Assembly (NCBI RefSeq): GCF_010233585.1
Contig: NZ_CP045997.1
Location: 5,213,284 to 5,277,283 of the forward strand
Source: Spirosoma endbachense
Lineage (GTDB): Bacteria > Bacteroidota > Bacteroidia > Cytophagales > Spirosomataceae
Direction of reading: 5' to 3'
DNA length: 64,000 nt
Shown: positions 8,556 to 18,134 of the stretch, in pieces
Numbering within the stretch: position 1 is the first letter of the stretch
Layout: each line of letters begins with the position of its first letter
Notes under the pieces: model-generated
What the model saw: the letters and a program-made list of their open reading frames with translations, nothing else
Told to the model about the DNA's origin: nothing
The model's database searches: none
Program-made: the position numbers and the translations under genes

Positions 8556-8966
8556 CTATTGTGTTTTTTCCCGCTGGTTCGAAAGCCTTTCCCAGCCTGT
8601 AGCGGGGAAATCTGACCAAATCTTAAAATCAGGAATACTGTCCGGAACAGGATGGCCCATATACATCCTGCTCCAGCGCGGAACTTTTGAGCAATATTTA
8701 ACTACATACCGGCTGCCTACTGGCTCTACCTTTAACTTATCAAATGTGTTTCTTCGCTGGCTACTGGCGTAAGTCCTGTTTGCTACATAATAGACATATT
8801 CGATGCCATACATACCCTTAGCCCCCTTATAAGGCGCTGTGACTACTCCAACCGTATAACTGGGGAAACAATAAATCATGGCCCACCGTACCGATTGATA
8901 AACCAGAAATAGGAGTATTCCTCCAAATAATGCCGTCTCAATATATTTCCTTACTGGCTTAGGCAT
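8556..8966 (-). CDS. Single-pass membrane protein, unknown
   Basis: 136 residues. Residues 11-33 (ETALFGGILLFLVYQSVRWA region) form one membrane helix after a short basic N-terminus. The remainder is likely outside the cytoplasm and reads as a small beta domain (SYTVGVVTAPYKG, GIEYVYYVANRTY, SRYVVKYCSKVP). This layout, one helix plus a beta domain that begins 'GVV...G.KG..GIEYVY', is common among small unknown inner-membrane proteins of Cytophagales. Two cysteines (residues 33 and 92) are not in a known motif. It is alone on its strand. Confidence 0.6.
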   Translation of the reverse strand: MPKPVRKYIETALFGGILLFLVYQSVRWAMIYCFPSYTVGVVTAPYKGAKGMYGIEYVYYVANRTYASSQRRNTFDKLKVEPVGSRYVVKYCSKVPRWSRMYMGHPVPDSIPDFKIWSDFPATGWERLSNQREKTQ

Positions 8967-9163
8967 AGCATTAAACGTCTCAATTTACCCTTTGCACTGT
9001 TATTCTGGAATCTATTGACTTTCCGGCTAATCTGTTAGCCGGAAGTTTTTCACATAAGTGGCTAGTTAATTATAAATGAGTAAGCTGTTCGCTACAGATG
9101 GCCAGGCCAGCTTACATTGTTAATAGCCTTATTCCAAATACACCTCATTTTCTTATACAAATC

Positions 9164-10081
9164 ATGAAAAGCACACATTTATACCAATGGGTTACCGGAT
9201 TACTGGTGATTTTAGCACTGTCTCAATGCGCCGATCATAGCCTTCTGGTGCCTCCAGGCTCACCGCCAGTCCGTTTGCGAGTCAAAACAATAACTCAGGA
9301 GTTACCCGATAATCGGTCCAAAATCAGCGCCTTTTCCTATGATTCACAGGGCAAGCTTAGCGCCATCCTGACCTATCAGACACCCGACAGTACTGTTTCT
9401 GAGGTTGAATATAGCACGTACTCTTATGATGAGCAGAACCGATTTACGCAGCTTCGGCATGAGGTCGTATTGTATCCCCGAGGTAGCTGGCCCAACCGGG
9501 TTGAGCAGTATTTATATTCGTATAACGCTACGGGCCAGGTTTCCAGAATACAGTATGTGAATGGACTAACCCTGACATTTAGCTACAATGGCGCCAATCA
9601 GCCGGTAGGTCATACAAGTAATTTTGCCACGGGTGGCCTTACGATCAATGGATCAGGGAGTTTCACGTTCACAGGCCATAACCTGACGGCCTATCAAACA
9701 ACATTGAACATAACAGGGCATGGCGTAATGCTGCCAAGCAGTGGGTCTAACAATGTTTATACCCACGATGATAAAGTCAATCCTTTCTACGGGATATATG
9801 TTATTCCATCACCCTATCCCAATGGATTTGTTAATCTACAATCATCACCAGGGTCGCCCAAAGCCTATTTTGGCGGGATCGATAATGTGCTTAATTTGAG
9901 CCAGAACAATGTGTTGACCGAGAAGAATCCTTTGTCTGCTGAGGCCGAATCCATTTCCTATCAATATCAATACAATGCGGCTAATCTACCCGTTCTTCGG
10001 GTTAAGACATCCACTATGCCATTACCTGCTGGTAACCGGACCACTATAGAGACCCTGCATTTCGACTATGAATCCTATTAA
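9164..10081 (+). CDS. Lipoprotein with YD/RHS-like beta repeats
   Basis: I chose the ATG at 9164 because it starts a clean lipoprotein signal (MKSTHLYQWVTG...LALSQC, lipid Cys about residue 22); an upstream TTG frame adds 22 unlikely residues. The ~305-residue product has beta repeats of the form 'FSYDSQGKLSAIL', 'YSYDEQNRFTQL', 'YSYNATGQVSRIQ' and 'FSYNGANQPV', like the YD repeats of RHS proteins though fewer and looser. Proteins of this type are frequent outer-membrane lipoproteins of unknown function in Cytophagales. The gene converges on the FN3 metalloprotease, with a 21-bp hairpin between them. Confidence 0.65.
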   Translation: MKSTHLYQWVTGLLVILALSQCADHSLLVPPGSPPVRLRVKTITQELPDNRSKISAFSYDSQGKLSAILTYQTPDSTVSEVEYSTYSYDEQNRFTQLRHEVVLYPRGSWPNRVEQYLYSYNATGQVSRIQYVNGLTLTFSYNGANQPVGHTSNFATGGLTINGSGSFTFTGHNLTAYQTTLNITGHGVMLPSSGSNNVYTHDDKVNPFYGIYVIPSPYPNGFVNLQSSPGSPKAYFGGIDNVLNLSQNNVLTEKNPLSAEAESISYQYQYNAANLPVLRVKTSTMPLPAGNRTTIETLHFDYESY

Positions 10082-10312
10082 TGTCTGATTCGAATCAGCC
10101 TGTAGGTGTATTTCGCCATGTGCAAGTGAATAAAAGAGACAAGTTGGCATTTCGGTAAAAAGCAACGAGGGAAGACGCGAATTCAGCAAACACACAGCGG
10201 TTCTATTGTCATGAAAAATGACTTTTGGGTGAGTTTTTTTCAATCTTTTTGGCTCATCCATCGTTTGGTCAGGCAAAATCGAGCACTTTTGATTGCTGGG
10301 TTTCCCCCCAAT

Positions 10313-10366
10313 TCGGGCATCATGCTGATACCAATTTTTCAAAACTGGTATCAGCATGATGCCCGA
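10313..10366. terminator. Long perfect inverted repeat between convergent genes
   Basis: A 21-bp perfect stem (10313-10333 with 10346-10366; core GGGCATCATGCTGATACCA) encloses a 12-base loop ATTTTTCAAAAC. It sits 11 bases from the stop of the minus-strand metalloprotease and 230 bases past the lipoprotein gene. No U-run follows on either side, so termination by this hairpin alone is not certain; it may stabilise 3' ends or be a dispersed repeat. Confidence 0.6.
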
Positions 10367-10376
10367 TGATTAACCG

Positions 10377-13300
10377 TCAAAACCCTGTCTTCAATTGAGT
10401 ATTGAGACTGTAGATCAGCCGCTGCCCGCTGTCGATGCTGACCTTCTTCGCAAAAACGATCAGATTGGTCGGGACGGTTACAAAATGTCTGATTTCAACG
10501 ATATCGCTGCTGAGTGGTAATCGCCCGCATGACCAGATTGTAGGGTCTGTCCATAAACCCGTTTTAACGGTATACATACTCTGGCAAGGACTAAGCGTTC
10601 GGAAAATAACCGATGAAGAGAAGGCCGAGCTTTCAGAAGGCGAACAAATCGTTCGAATTTGCCACTCATAGGGGCCCGTTTCGGTCAAGCCTGCCACGTC
10701 AAAATAACCGTTTCCAAGTAGACTCGTCAAATTACTGAGTGTCGCCCAGTCGGTGGTTCCTACTGCCCGGTAACGCGCTTCGTAACGAGTCTCGGCTGTT
10801 GCACTATAGAAAGACCAGTTCAACCGGGCCGAGGTCGTTGCCAAATTGCTCGTATATAAACTTACCGGCGAACTGCAGGAATTAGTTGTAAAGTTTCGTA
10901 TGTCCGAAAAATCAGAAGCAACATTGTTGCCGCATAACGTTCTTGCCTGCCATTCATAGGCGGTGTTTGCTGTGAGTCCCGATACTACCGTGTTGGTACT
11001 GGTTAGGTTACTGATCGTTGTCCAGCCCGTTGTTCCAGTGGGCCGGTATCGTACTTCATAATTACCAGCGGCTCCTGACAACTGGGCCCAGGACAACGTC
11101 GCTGAATTAGTCAGAACGTTGGCGAGCAGTCCGCCAGGAACACTACATTGCGTCGAGAATGTGGCTAATGGCGTAAATGACGAACCATTGGTCGCTGAAC
11201 ACATGGTTCTGATTTGCCATTCGTATTGTGTATTGTTGGTTAATCCAGTAATGTCAATATAGCCAACACCAGTGTCACTTGTCAGATTACCGACGAATAC
11301 CCAGTTAGTAGTTCCAATGACCCGATAGCGGGCTTCATACCGAGTGTCGACATCTGCATGTTGAAATGACCAGTTTAATCGGGCGGTTGTCGGTGTTGTC
11401 GTAACAATAAGATTAGTTGGCGTTTCACACTGAGTAGCAAAATAAGAACTAGCCGAAAAGGCTGTGCTTTCGGTGGGTGAGCAAAGTGTTCTGATTTGCC
11501 ATTCATAAAACCTATTGTAAATTAATCCGCCGATGTCCACATAACCATTGCCACTATCGCTGGTCAGATTTGAGAGCGTATACCAGCCGGGATTCGCAAA
11601 ATCGTTGGTTGGCCGATATTGAATTTCATAACGCGTAGTAGCATCAGCGTTACCAAAAGTCCAACTCAGACGGGCCCCGTTATAGCTAATTGAGGCCACT
11701 AAATTATAGGGTAGGCTACAGGATGTTGTATTAAAGGTATTTAAGGATGAAAAATCTGAGTATGAGCCATTCCCGCATCGCACTCTGACTTGCCATTCAT
11801 AACCAGTATTGCTAATTAAGCCTGTTATGGCGACGCTTGTGCTGGTCAGATTACTAACTGTGGTCCAATCGGTGGTTCCTGCCAGCCGATACCGAGCCTC
11901 GTAGCTAGAGCCAGATTCGTCAGAACTCCAGTTTAGCGTAGCTGACTTTAGCTTGGCAAGTGCATATAACCCGCTGGGCAAATGGCAGTTGGTTGTAAAG
12001 TTTGGACCAGCCGTAAAGGTCGAACTGGTAGAAGGCGAGCAAACCGTTCTAACCTGCCATTCGTATTGGGTGTTGCCGTTCAGACCCGTCAATGAGTAAT
12101 ATTGAGTCGTTATGCCATTGAGTATTGACCAGTCGGTAGCGCCTATGGTGCGGTAACGCAGATCGAACGATGAACCGGGATCGATAGTAACGCTCCATTG
12201 AAGTTGGACGAAGGAAGAATATGTGTTGCTTAAATAAAGACTGTTGGGGGCTGGGGCATAGCAGCCCGTTGTAAAGGTAACTGTGGTCGAATAATCAGTG
12301 TATGCACCTGGTGAGCAGAGTGTTCGGATGCGGGCTTCATAGGTGGTGCTGGCCAGTAAGTCGGTTATCGTTCGGGAATTATACGATGAGCCGGAATTAT
12401 AACCAATAGCAGTCATCCAGTTAGGGTTGCCTGTGGGGCGATACTGTAACTCATAGATGCTGCCCGGCTCAGGAATGCCAGCATAGAACCAATATAGAAT
12501 GGTTGATGTGTTGCTAGGGCTAGCAGTTAAGCCAGTAATTGCCAGACACAATGTAGTAAAGGTACTCGGAGTGGTATAGTTTGAGAACTCAGTCATGGAA
12601 CAGATACCCCTGACTTGCCATTCGTACTGTGTGTTATTTGTTAAACCGGTCAGCGAAAAGGTTGTAGTTGTTAAACTGGCGACTGATGTCCAGTTAACTG
12701 TACCTACAGGGCGGTAACGGAGTTCAAATGTTTGACCTGGATCAAAACCTCCATACCAGCTTAACTGAGCCGAGATTGATTTTGGAATAGCGTTTTGCCC
12801 GGATGGAGCCTGACAGGAGAGCGTGGTGAACGACTGCGGACCAGCGTAGGTTGAACTGGCTGTAAGCGAACAAACACTTTGTACCTGCCATTCATAGGCA
12901 GTTAATGAGGTCAATCCTGTTAAGGAATAGGTTGGGGTCGTTATTCCTGTCACAGTAGTCCAGTTGGCAGCTCCCTGCTGACGCCATTGGAGAGTATACG
13001 CTGGGGAACTGCTACCAAACCACGATAGGTATGCCACAGTACGATTTGTCGAATAATAAATGTTTTGTGGGGCTGTACAGGGAGTAGAAAAACTAATGGG
13101 GCCGGAATACGCAGTACCGATTGACGCTTTCACCTGCCATTCATAGGCAGTACCCGGAGTCAAACCGAAAAGGGAGTTACTTGTACCTGTGATGTTAGCA
13201 ACAGTGGTCCAGGTCGCGCTTCCTACGGCTCGCCACTGTACATCGTAGGTTAGGCCTGAACCCAGGCTATTCCAACTCAGGACCGCACTATTCGCCGTAA

Positions 13301-14573
13301 TGTTGTTTGTGACCAGGCCGGTTATCGAAGGAATTGTCGTGTCAACGTTAGCCGTTGAGCTTATACTGCCTGTAGTTGTGTTGGACGGACGAACGCGGTA
13401 ATAATAGACTGTTCGGTTGTCAAATTTGGTGTCTGTAAATGTTGTTACATCTGGGCCTACTCCCCCAATGGACGCAAAGCCCGATGTGGGGGAGGTAGAG
13501 CGTTCAATGAAGTAACCCATCTCATTGTTGGCATTGTCCTGCCAGTTGAGTACAATTGATGTCAGCGTAAAATTAGCCGTCAGGTTACTGACTGGTGCGA
13601 CATTCGTAGCCGGGGCATCGAGCGTATAAGCTGTATGGGTCTGACGGAGGGCCAATCCGGCCTGCATCCGATCGTACTGCCCCGGCGTAAAATCATGCGT
13701 ACAGGGGAAATAATACGACATGATATTGGTAATGGAGGGCGTATAGTACTCATTATGAGCATCGTGGGCGAAGCTGTTCGGATTGTATTGAGGGCAATTG
13801 TTGACATAGGTAACATCAGCCCCATACATGCCATAGGGATCGGCAGGCGTATCGCAGATCAGATCGCCATCGGTTGTGCAGTTGGCCCCGGCTCCCCGAG
13901 TGACCAGTTCGGTCGAAGTTGCAATACCATTGTTATTGCCAAATGTATGGTAGAGGTTAAAGTTATGGCCTAATTCATGGGGTATTATCCGGTCACTGGC
14001 ATCGTTGATATCCGCTTCCGTGCTATTAAATACCCCAATAAAAGAGCGTGTTGTAACGATGTTATTGGCAGGGTAATAAGCGTAGCCGCCTACACTGGCA
14101 GAAAAGCTATGAATGTAATACTGGTTCATTGCATTGGCAGCATCACGACTATCTACCGTTGACCCTTCCGGATACGGAAAACTGTTGAATAGGCCATCGT
14201 TATCGATGTAATCGGGTGTAGTACCGGCAAAGTAAAACTGGATGCCAAAGCCATTGAGCAAATAATAGCTATTCGTAGCCGCCATCATCCGATTCAGATT
14301 AGCAAGACTCAGACCACCACTGCCATCACTCCGGCGAACAATATGGGGGCGAATGGGAATATACGTTATATTCGTAAATACAGCTCCGGAAGCTCTCTTT
14401 TCTTGTAGTGCCAGATTGGCTTGCTGGACAAGCGATAGGGCCTGTGCGGGGGTGAGGTCTACTGTACCACAAAGAGTTGAATTAGAAATTGGGCCGGTTT
14501 GAGCCCAGCTTGTTTTTCCGGTAAGTAGTCCTAAAAGCCCAACGATTAGTAAAAAAGCGGCATATTTTGTCAT
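10377..14573 (-). CDS. Secreted M43-type metalloprotease with eleven fibronectin type III domains
   Basis: 1398 residues. A Sec signal (1-25, ending SWAQ) is followed by a metallopeptidase domain: zinc motif HELGHNFNLYH (His199, Glu200, His203, His209) and a Met-turn NIMSYYF (Met285), the arrangement of M43/cytophagalysin-like enzymes. From about 325 to 1335 I count eleven FN3 domains, most with the signature 'YEWQVR' and separated by a Cys (CxxP) at each start. The last ~60 residues form a different module with WSCGRLPLSSD. It is secreted or surface-bound and probably degrades protein, with FN3 domains as spacers or carbohydrate/protein contacts. No T9SS CHU_C domain is visible; the C-terminal module may serve attachment (inference). 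Transcribed alone; the 237-base upstream region is shared with the divergent nucleosidase. Confidence 0.9.
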   Translation of the reverse strand: MTKYAAFLLIVGLLGLLTGKTSWAQTGPISNSTLCGTVDLTPAQALSLVQQANLALQEKRASGAVFTNITYIPIRPHIVRRSDGSGGLSLANLNRMMAATNSYYLLNGFGIQFYFAGTTPDYIDNDGLFNSFPYPEGSTVDSRDAANAMNQYYIHSFSASVGGYAYYPANNIVTTRSFIGVFNSTEADINDASDRIIPHELGHNFNLYHTFGNNNGIATSTELVTRGAGANCTTDGDLICDTPADPYGMYGADVTYVNNCPQYNPNSFAHDAHNEYYTPSITNIMSYYFPCTHDFTPGQYDRMQAGLALRQTHTAYTLDAPATNVAPVSNLTANFTLTSIVLNWQDNANNEMGYFIERSTSPTSGFASIGGVGPDVTTFTDTKFDNRTVYYYRVRPSNTTTGSISSTANVDTTIPSITGLVTNNITANSAVLSWNSLGSGLTYDVQWRAVGSATWTTVANITGTSNSLFGLTPGTAYEWQVKASIGTAYSGPISFSTPCTAPQNIYYSTNRTVAYLSWFGSSSPAYTLQWRQQGAANWTTVTGITTPTYSLTGLTSLTAYEWQVQSVCSLTASSTYAGPQSFTTLSCQAPSGQNAIPKSISAQLSWYGGFDPGQTFELRYRPVGTVNWTSVASLTTTTFSLTGLTNNTQYEWQVRGICSMTEFSNYTTPSTFTTLCLAITGLTASPSNTSTILYWFYAGIPEPGSIYELQYRPTGNPNWMTAIGYNSGSSYNSRTITDLLASTTYEARIRTLCSPGAYTDYSTTVTFTTGCYAPAPNSLYLSNTYSSFVQLQWSVTIDPGSSFDLRYRTIGATDWSILNGITTQYYSLTGLNGNTQYEWQVRTVCSPSTSSTFTAGPNFTTNCHLPSGLYALAKLKSATLNWSSDESGSSYEARYRLAGTTDWTTVSNLTSTSVAITGLISNTGYEWQVRVRCGNGSYSDFSSLNTFNTTSCSLPYNLVASISYNGARLSWTFGNADATTRYEIQYRPTNDFANPGWYTLSNLTSDSGNGYVDIGGLIYNRFYEWQIRTLCSPTESTAFSASSYFATQCETPTNLIVTTTPTTARLNWSFQHADVDTRYEARYRVIGTTNWVFVGNLTSDTGVGYIDITGLTNNTQYEWQIRTMCSATNGSSFTPLATFSTQCSVPGGLLANVLTNSATLSWAQLSGAAGNYEVRYRPTGTTGWTTISNLTSTNTVVSGLTANTAYEWQARTLCGNNVASDFSDIRNFTTNSCSSPVSLYTSNLATTSARLNWSFYSATAETRYEARYRAVGTTDWATLSNLTSLLGNGYFDVAGLTETGPYEWQIRTICSPSESSAFSSSVIFRTLSPCQSMYTVKTGLWTDPTIWSCGRLPLSSDIVEIRHFVTVPTNLIVFAKKVSIDSGQRLIYSLNTQLKTGF

Positions 14574-14810
14574 TTTATTTGTAAAAAATGATATTTTATT
14601 AATACAAGTTATCTAAATTTCTTATTTAAGTTTTTTATAACCAACAGTTTACCCCAATAATTTTTATCCGGTATGTAATGAGTCCATGAGTGTACGAAAA
14701 ATGTCGATTGTGACTACGAGATGCAGTTAATCAGAGAGTAAAACGGTAAATTGGCATATTCTCCTCCTCTCGGCAAAAGGCTGTACCTTGTGATTGCTTA
14801 ATACAACCGT
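14574..14810. promoter_or_regulatory. Divergent promoter region
   Basis: AT-rich spacer between the divergent metalloprotease and nucleosidase genes. It should hold both promoters, but I find no convincing -33/-7 pair; TACCTTG at 14784-14790 is only a partial -7 match for the plus strand. Confidence 0.35.
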
Positions 14811-15647
14811 ATGAATAATAAACTCGTAAAAAAACACTTACTCGTTCTGCTGCTTCTTTCACAAACTACCATTGCTCAGCACTACAAACCTCGCTCCATT
14901 ACAGGCTTGTTAGGCGCATTCGGGGCTGAAGTTGAGTTAGTTAAACAGACGCTGAAAAAGCCCAAAACTGTTGTCGTCGACGGAGTGACATTCACCACCG
15001 GGCGCATTGGCAAACACAAAGTCGTTGTGGCCGAAACAGGTATCGGCAAGGTCAATGCAGCCATGACCACGGCTCTTTTGCTCGACCATTTTCGCCCAGA
15101 ACGCGTACTGTTCACTGGTATTGCGGGTGGCACAAACCCCGATTTACAACCTGGTGACATTGTCATTGCTGGCCGGACCGCCCACCACGACTATGGTTCG
15201 ATCACCGATAAAAATACACCGACACGGCAAACTCGAAACGTTATCACGAAACAGTTTAATCCGGTTTATTTCCCCGCTGATTCGTCGTTGATGCGATTAG
15301 CTGAAAAAGTAGTCACAAGTCTTACGCTGGAAGGAATTCCATTAGCATCTGGTGGCGTTTCTGATCGGCCGGTGAAAGTTATGACCGGTACGGTTGTAAC
15401 AGGAGACGTGTTTGTTGCATCGTCGGTAAAAGTAAGCAGCTTACGGGCTGAATTTGGCGCAGATGCTACTGAAATGGAAGGAGCGGCTATTGCGCAGGTC
15501 TGTTATCAGGTAAAGGTGCCGCACCTGATTATTCGTAGCCTGAGCGATCGTGCCGATGCCGAAGCGCACATTGCCTACGACAAGTTTTATCCCACGGCTG
15601 CCCGAAACTCGGCCAAGTTGGTCATCGCTATCGTTCAGGCATTATGA
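14811..15647 (+). CDS. Exported MTA/SAH nucleosidase-family protein (Pfs/PNP_UDP_1)
   Basis: 278 residues, longer than the usual ~230 because of a Sec signal (residues 1-23, LLVLLLLSQTTIAQ). The rest matches 5'-methylthioadenosine/S-adenosylhomocysteine nucleosidases: Glu40 in GAFGAEVE, the FTGIAGG phosphate/ribose loop at 101-107, ATEMEGAA with Met222-Glu223, and SDRAD with the catalytic Asp246. All expected active-site residues are present, so nucleoside cleavage is likely, but in the periplasm. This would suit salvage of outside nucleosides or quenching of adenine-based signals more than the cytoplasmic methyl cycle. It could also use other purine nucleosides. Single gene, divergent from the metalloprotease. 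Confidence 0.85.
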   Translation: MNNKLVKKHLLVLLLLSQTTIAQHYKPRSITGLLGAFGAEVELVKQTLKKPKTVVVDGVTFTTGRIGKHKVVVAETGIGKVNAAMTTALLLDHFRPERVLFTGIAGGTNPDLQPGDIVIAGRTAHHDYGSITDKNTPTRQTRNVITKQFNPVYFPADSSLMRLAEKVVTSLTLEGIPLASGGVSDRPVKVMTGTVVTGDVFVASSVKVSSLRAEFGADATEMEGAAIAQVCYQVKVPHLIIRSLSDRADAEAHIAYDKFYPTAARNSAKLVIAIVQAL

Positions 15648-15800
15648 GGATTTACGGCAAATCGCTGACAACGGACCGATCGGCATCGATGAATCATAGT
15701 TGGCAATTTATAGCCCCTTCCCTCAGAAAAGCCCAGGATATAAGCTGACCGATGTTTTTTTTAGTCATATTGGATAACTATACACATTTAACCCGAAATT

Positions 15801-16997
15801 ATGATCAGCAAACGTACATTCTTAACGAAGAACCCCTTTCAGTCATTCTGGTGGGCAGGTTATGAATGCACAGATCAACTCAATTGCTTTGGTAATCGGG
15901 TGGATTTTCTACCCCTAACGGGACATTTACAACGCTTAAGCGACGATTATAAACACCTTGATTCGTTTGCCATTCGCACGGTTCGGGAGGGTATTCGCTG
16001 GAGTCAGGTCGAGAAAACCGCTTATCAGTACGACTGGCATGTGGTTGAACAACTGTTGGCCGAAGGGCATCGGCAGGGCATTCAGCAAGTTTGGGATTTG
16101 TGCCATTTTGGTTATCCCGACGATTTGACGCCCCTACACCCGATGTTTGCCCGCCGTTTTGCCGCACTTTGTCGGGCCTTTGTCCATTTCTATCGCGATC
16201 TGTATCCCGACGATGAACTAATTGTAACCCCCATCAATGAAGTCAGTTTTATTTCCTGGTTAGGGGGCGATGTGCGTGGTACATCGCCTTATTGCACCAA
16301 ACAGGGTTGGGAAGTGAAAGTTGGGCTAATGAGAGCCTACATTGAAGGCGTTGCCGCTATGCGTGAAATAGATCCATCAATTCGCATTCTGACGACTGAA
16401 CCATTGGTACAGATGGTGCCACCGATGAACGCTACCGAACAGGAAATTATAGACGCTGCCATTGCCGACGAAAACCAGTTTCAGTCAGTAGATATATTAG
16501 CCGGGGCTATTCGTCCAGAGTTGGGTGGTTCGCCCGAATACCTCGATATTCTAGGGTTTAATTATTACTACAATAACCAGTGGATCAACAAAACCAGTAC
16601 GTTTTTGGGTTGGGCTGATGCCATTCCTGATCCACGCTGGGTGCCTCTACGGCGATTACTTCTAAAAGCACACCATCGATACAATAAACCCATTGCTCTG
16701 ACCGAAACCAGCCATCCTGGAATTGACCGGCCCGGTTGGATTAACATGATTGGTCGTGAATGTGCCGCCGTGATCGAAGCAGGTGTACCGCTTTGGGGTG
16801 TTTGTTTGTATCCGATCATTGACCGGCCCGACTGGGACCATCTGGATCGCTGGCATCATTCCGGATTATGGGATGCTGATCTATCGGTCGATCCACCGGG
16901 GCGCGTGTTGTATGAGCCGTATGCCAATGCGTTGTTAAATGCCCAGCGCATTGTCGGGAATAGTCTCCTGGAGCCGCAGCAATGGCCTGTAGAATAG
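15801..16997 (+). CDS. GH1-like glycoside hydrolase
   Basis: 398 residues, no signal, so cytoplasmic. Reads as a (beta/alpha)8 clan GH-A glycosidase of the GH1 type: AIRTVREGIRWSQVE at strand 2, acid/base Glu147 in TPINEVSF, a Tyr-rich FNYYYNNQW, and nucleophile Glu302 in ALTETSHPG, with Trp-rich sugar contacts near the end. It is shorter than typical GH1 beta-glucosidases (~450 residues), as are several Bacteroidota family members. Both catalytic Glu are present. Substrate cannot be read from sequence; a beta-glucoside or beta-galactoside is the default. It converges on the esterase/SGNH pair, separated by a long hairpin. Confidence 0.85.
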   Translation: MISKRTFLTKNPFQSFWWAGYECTDQLNCFGNRVDFLPLTGHLQRLSDDYKHLDSFAIRTVREGIRWSQVEKTAYQYDWHVVEQLLAEGHRQGIQQVWDLCHFGYPDDLTPLHPMFARRFAALCRAFVHFYRDLYPDDELIVTPINEVSFISWLGGDVRGTSPYCTKQGWEVKVGLMRAYIEGVAAMREIDPSIRILTTEPLVQMVPPMNATEQEIIDAAIADENQFQSVDILAGAIRPELGGSPEYLDILGFNYYYNNQWINKTSTFLGWADAIPDPRWVPLRRLLLKAHHRYNKPIALTETSHPGIDRPGWINMIGRECAAVIEAGVPLWGVCLYPIIDRPDWDHLDRWHHSGLWDADLSVDPPGRVLYEPYANALLNAQRIVGNSLLEPQQWPVE

Positions 16998-17351
16998 ATA
17001 GTTAACTATTAAGGCTAAATTGCCAAAAGTACATTTGTAAAAACGCTGAGCGAAACAAATTACAGCTAAAGCACGATACAAGGCTACTGGCACGCTTACG
17101 GGTGGAATCGGCAAAATGATATATAGAGGGTAAACAGTTCTCATCAACAACTAATTAGCTGTTAATGAGAACTGTTTACCCTCTTCTTCCCTGTATTTTA
17201 TGGAAAAACTTCTAACGTTGCCTGTATGTATTCTGGCATCCACAACACGGTTTGGCTAGAAACTTATGACAACAAAAAAACGATTTTTGTGCATCATTAA
17301 CTGGAGCCATACCTGGATCTGGCTGCTAAATTGCCCTCGTCAGAATAACGA
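16998..17351. other. Convergent intergenic region
   Basis: These 354 bases hold the hairpin at 17126-17183 and no gene I can support; short frames here have no recognisable features. Confidence 0.5.
17126..17183. terminator. Bidirectional terminator-type cruciform
   Basis: A 58-base nearly perfect palindrome: 19-bp perfect arms (17126-17144, GAGGGTAAACAGTTCTCAT; 17165-17183) continue inward through the AT-rich centre with only two mismatches. CTTCTTCC follows on the plus strand. It lies between the convergent glycosidase and esterase genes and can serve both. Confidence 0.7.
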
Positions 17352-18080
17352 CTAGAGGTATATCTGCACCATTTTGTACCAGTCGTCGGCCTGATGAGCC
17401 CGCCCATCCCAGATGTAGAATTCGTGCGATACGTTTTTTAGCCCAAGGGTTTCGCTTAAGGCCAGATTACTGTTCAGAAACGGGTCGGCAGCTCCCACAG
17501 TCATCACAATCTGCATTCGTCGCAATTCGTCGAGGACAATACCATCGCCCAAATTCGGGAGGAAATGATTGGGGTTATGGAAATAAATATCCTCATCGTA
17601 ATAATTATCGAATAACCCCCTGAACTCAGCTACCGGAGCCGATAAATCGTATCGGCCACTGAGTGCCACTAATTTGCCAAACCATTGCGGATGACGAAAG
17701 GCAATGTTTGCCGCATGATAGGCTCCCAAACTGCATCCGTGCGAAATCATGAAGGGCTGCGGATTTTTCAGACGCGAAAACGGCAGAACTTCATTCAGAA
17801 TATACTCCTCATATTGCCCATGCCGCTTAATACGTTCTGGTGGAGGAATATAGCGGTTATAAATACTTTCCCGATCAACGCTATCAACACAAAAAAGCTG
17901 GAGCCAGCCATTTTCAAGCCGGTCGGCCAGGGCATTTACAAGCCCCAGTTCTTCATACTCATAAAAACGACCTCGTCGGGTCGGAAAGACAAGTACACGA
18001 GCCCCCGAATGGCCGAAGACAAGCAACTCCATGTCACGATTCAGATTTGGACTGAACCATTTATGATACTCACGATGCAT
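17352..18080 (-). CDS. Esterase, alpha/beta hydrolase (esterase D-like)
   Basis: 242 residues, no signal. The fold is that of the putative esterase/esterase D family: a beta strand ARVLVFPTRRGRF, nucleophile elbow SHGCSLGA with Ser117, acid in TVGAADPFL and the His in WDGRAHQADDW. Proteins of this length with the 'FPTxxGRFYEYEE' start are frequent in Bacteroidota and usually unannotated. It is the downstream gene of a pair with the SGNH hydrolase, 54 bases apart, so both are likely made from one message. Substrate unknown; deacylation of small esters or sugar acetates is plausible. Confidence 0.8.
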   Translation of the reverse strand: MHREYHKWFSPNLNRDMELLVFGHSGARVLVFPTRRGRFYEYEELGLVNALADRLENGWLQLFCVDSVDRESIYNRYIPPPERIKRHGQYEEYILNEVLPFSRLKNPQPFMISHGCSLGAYHAANIAFRHPQWFGKLVALSGRYDLSAPVAEFRGLFDNYYDEDIYFHNPNHFLPNLGDGIVLDELRRMQIVMTVGAADPFLNSNLALSETLGLKNVSHEFYIWDGRAHQADDWYKMVQIYL

Positions 18081-18134
18081 AAGGAAGGTGATAGATTGGG
18101 TGAAATTGCATCAGAGAGGGCAAATCAGGCTAAC

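Noticed and set aside
13635..13973. Frame on the plus strand inside the metalloprotease
   Set aside because: Antisense shadow; composition follows the real gene.
16935..17150. Frame overlapping the end of the GH1-like gene
   Set aside because: Shadow of the gene and of the hairpin; no features.
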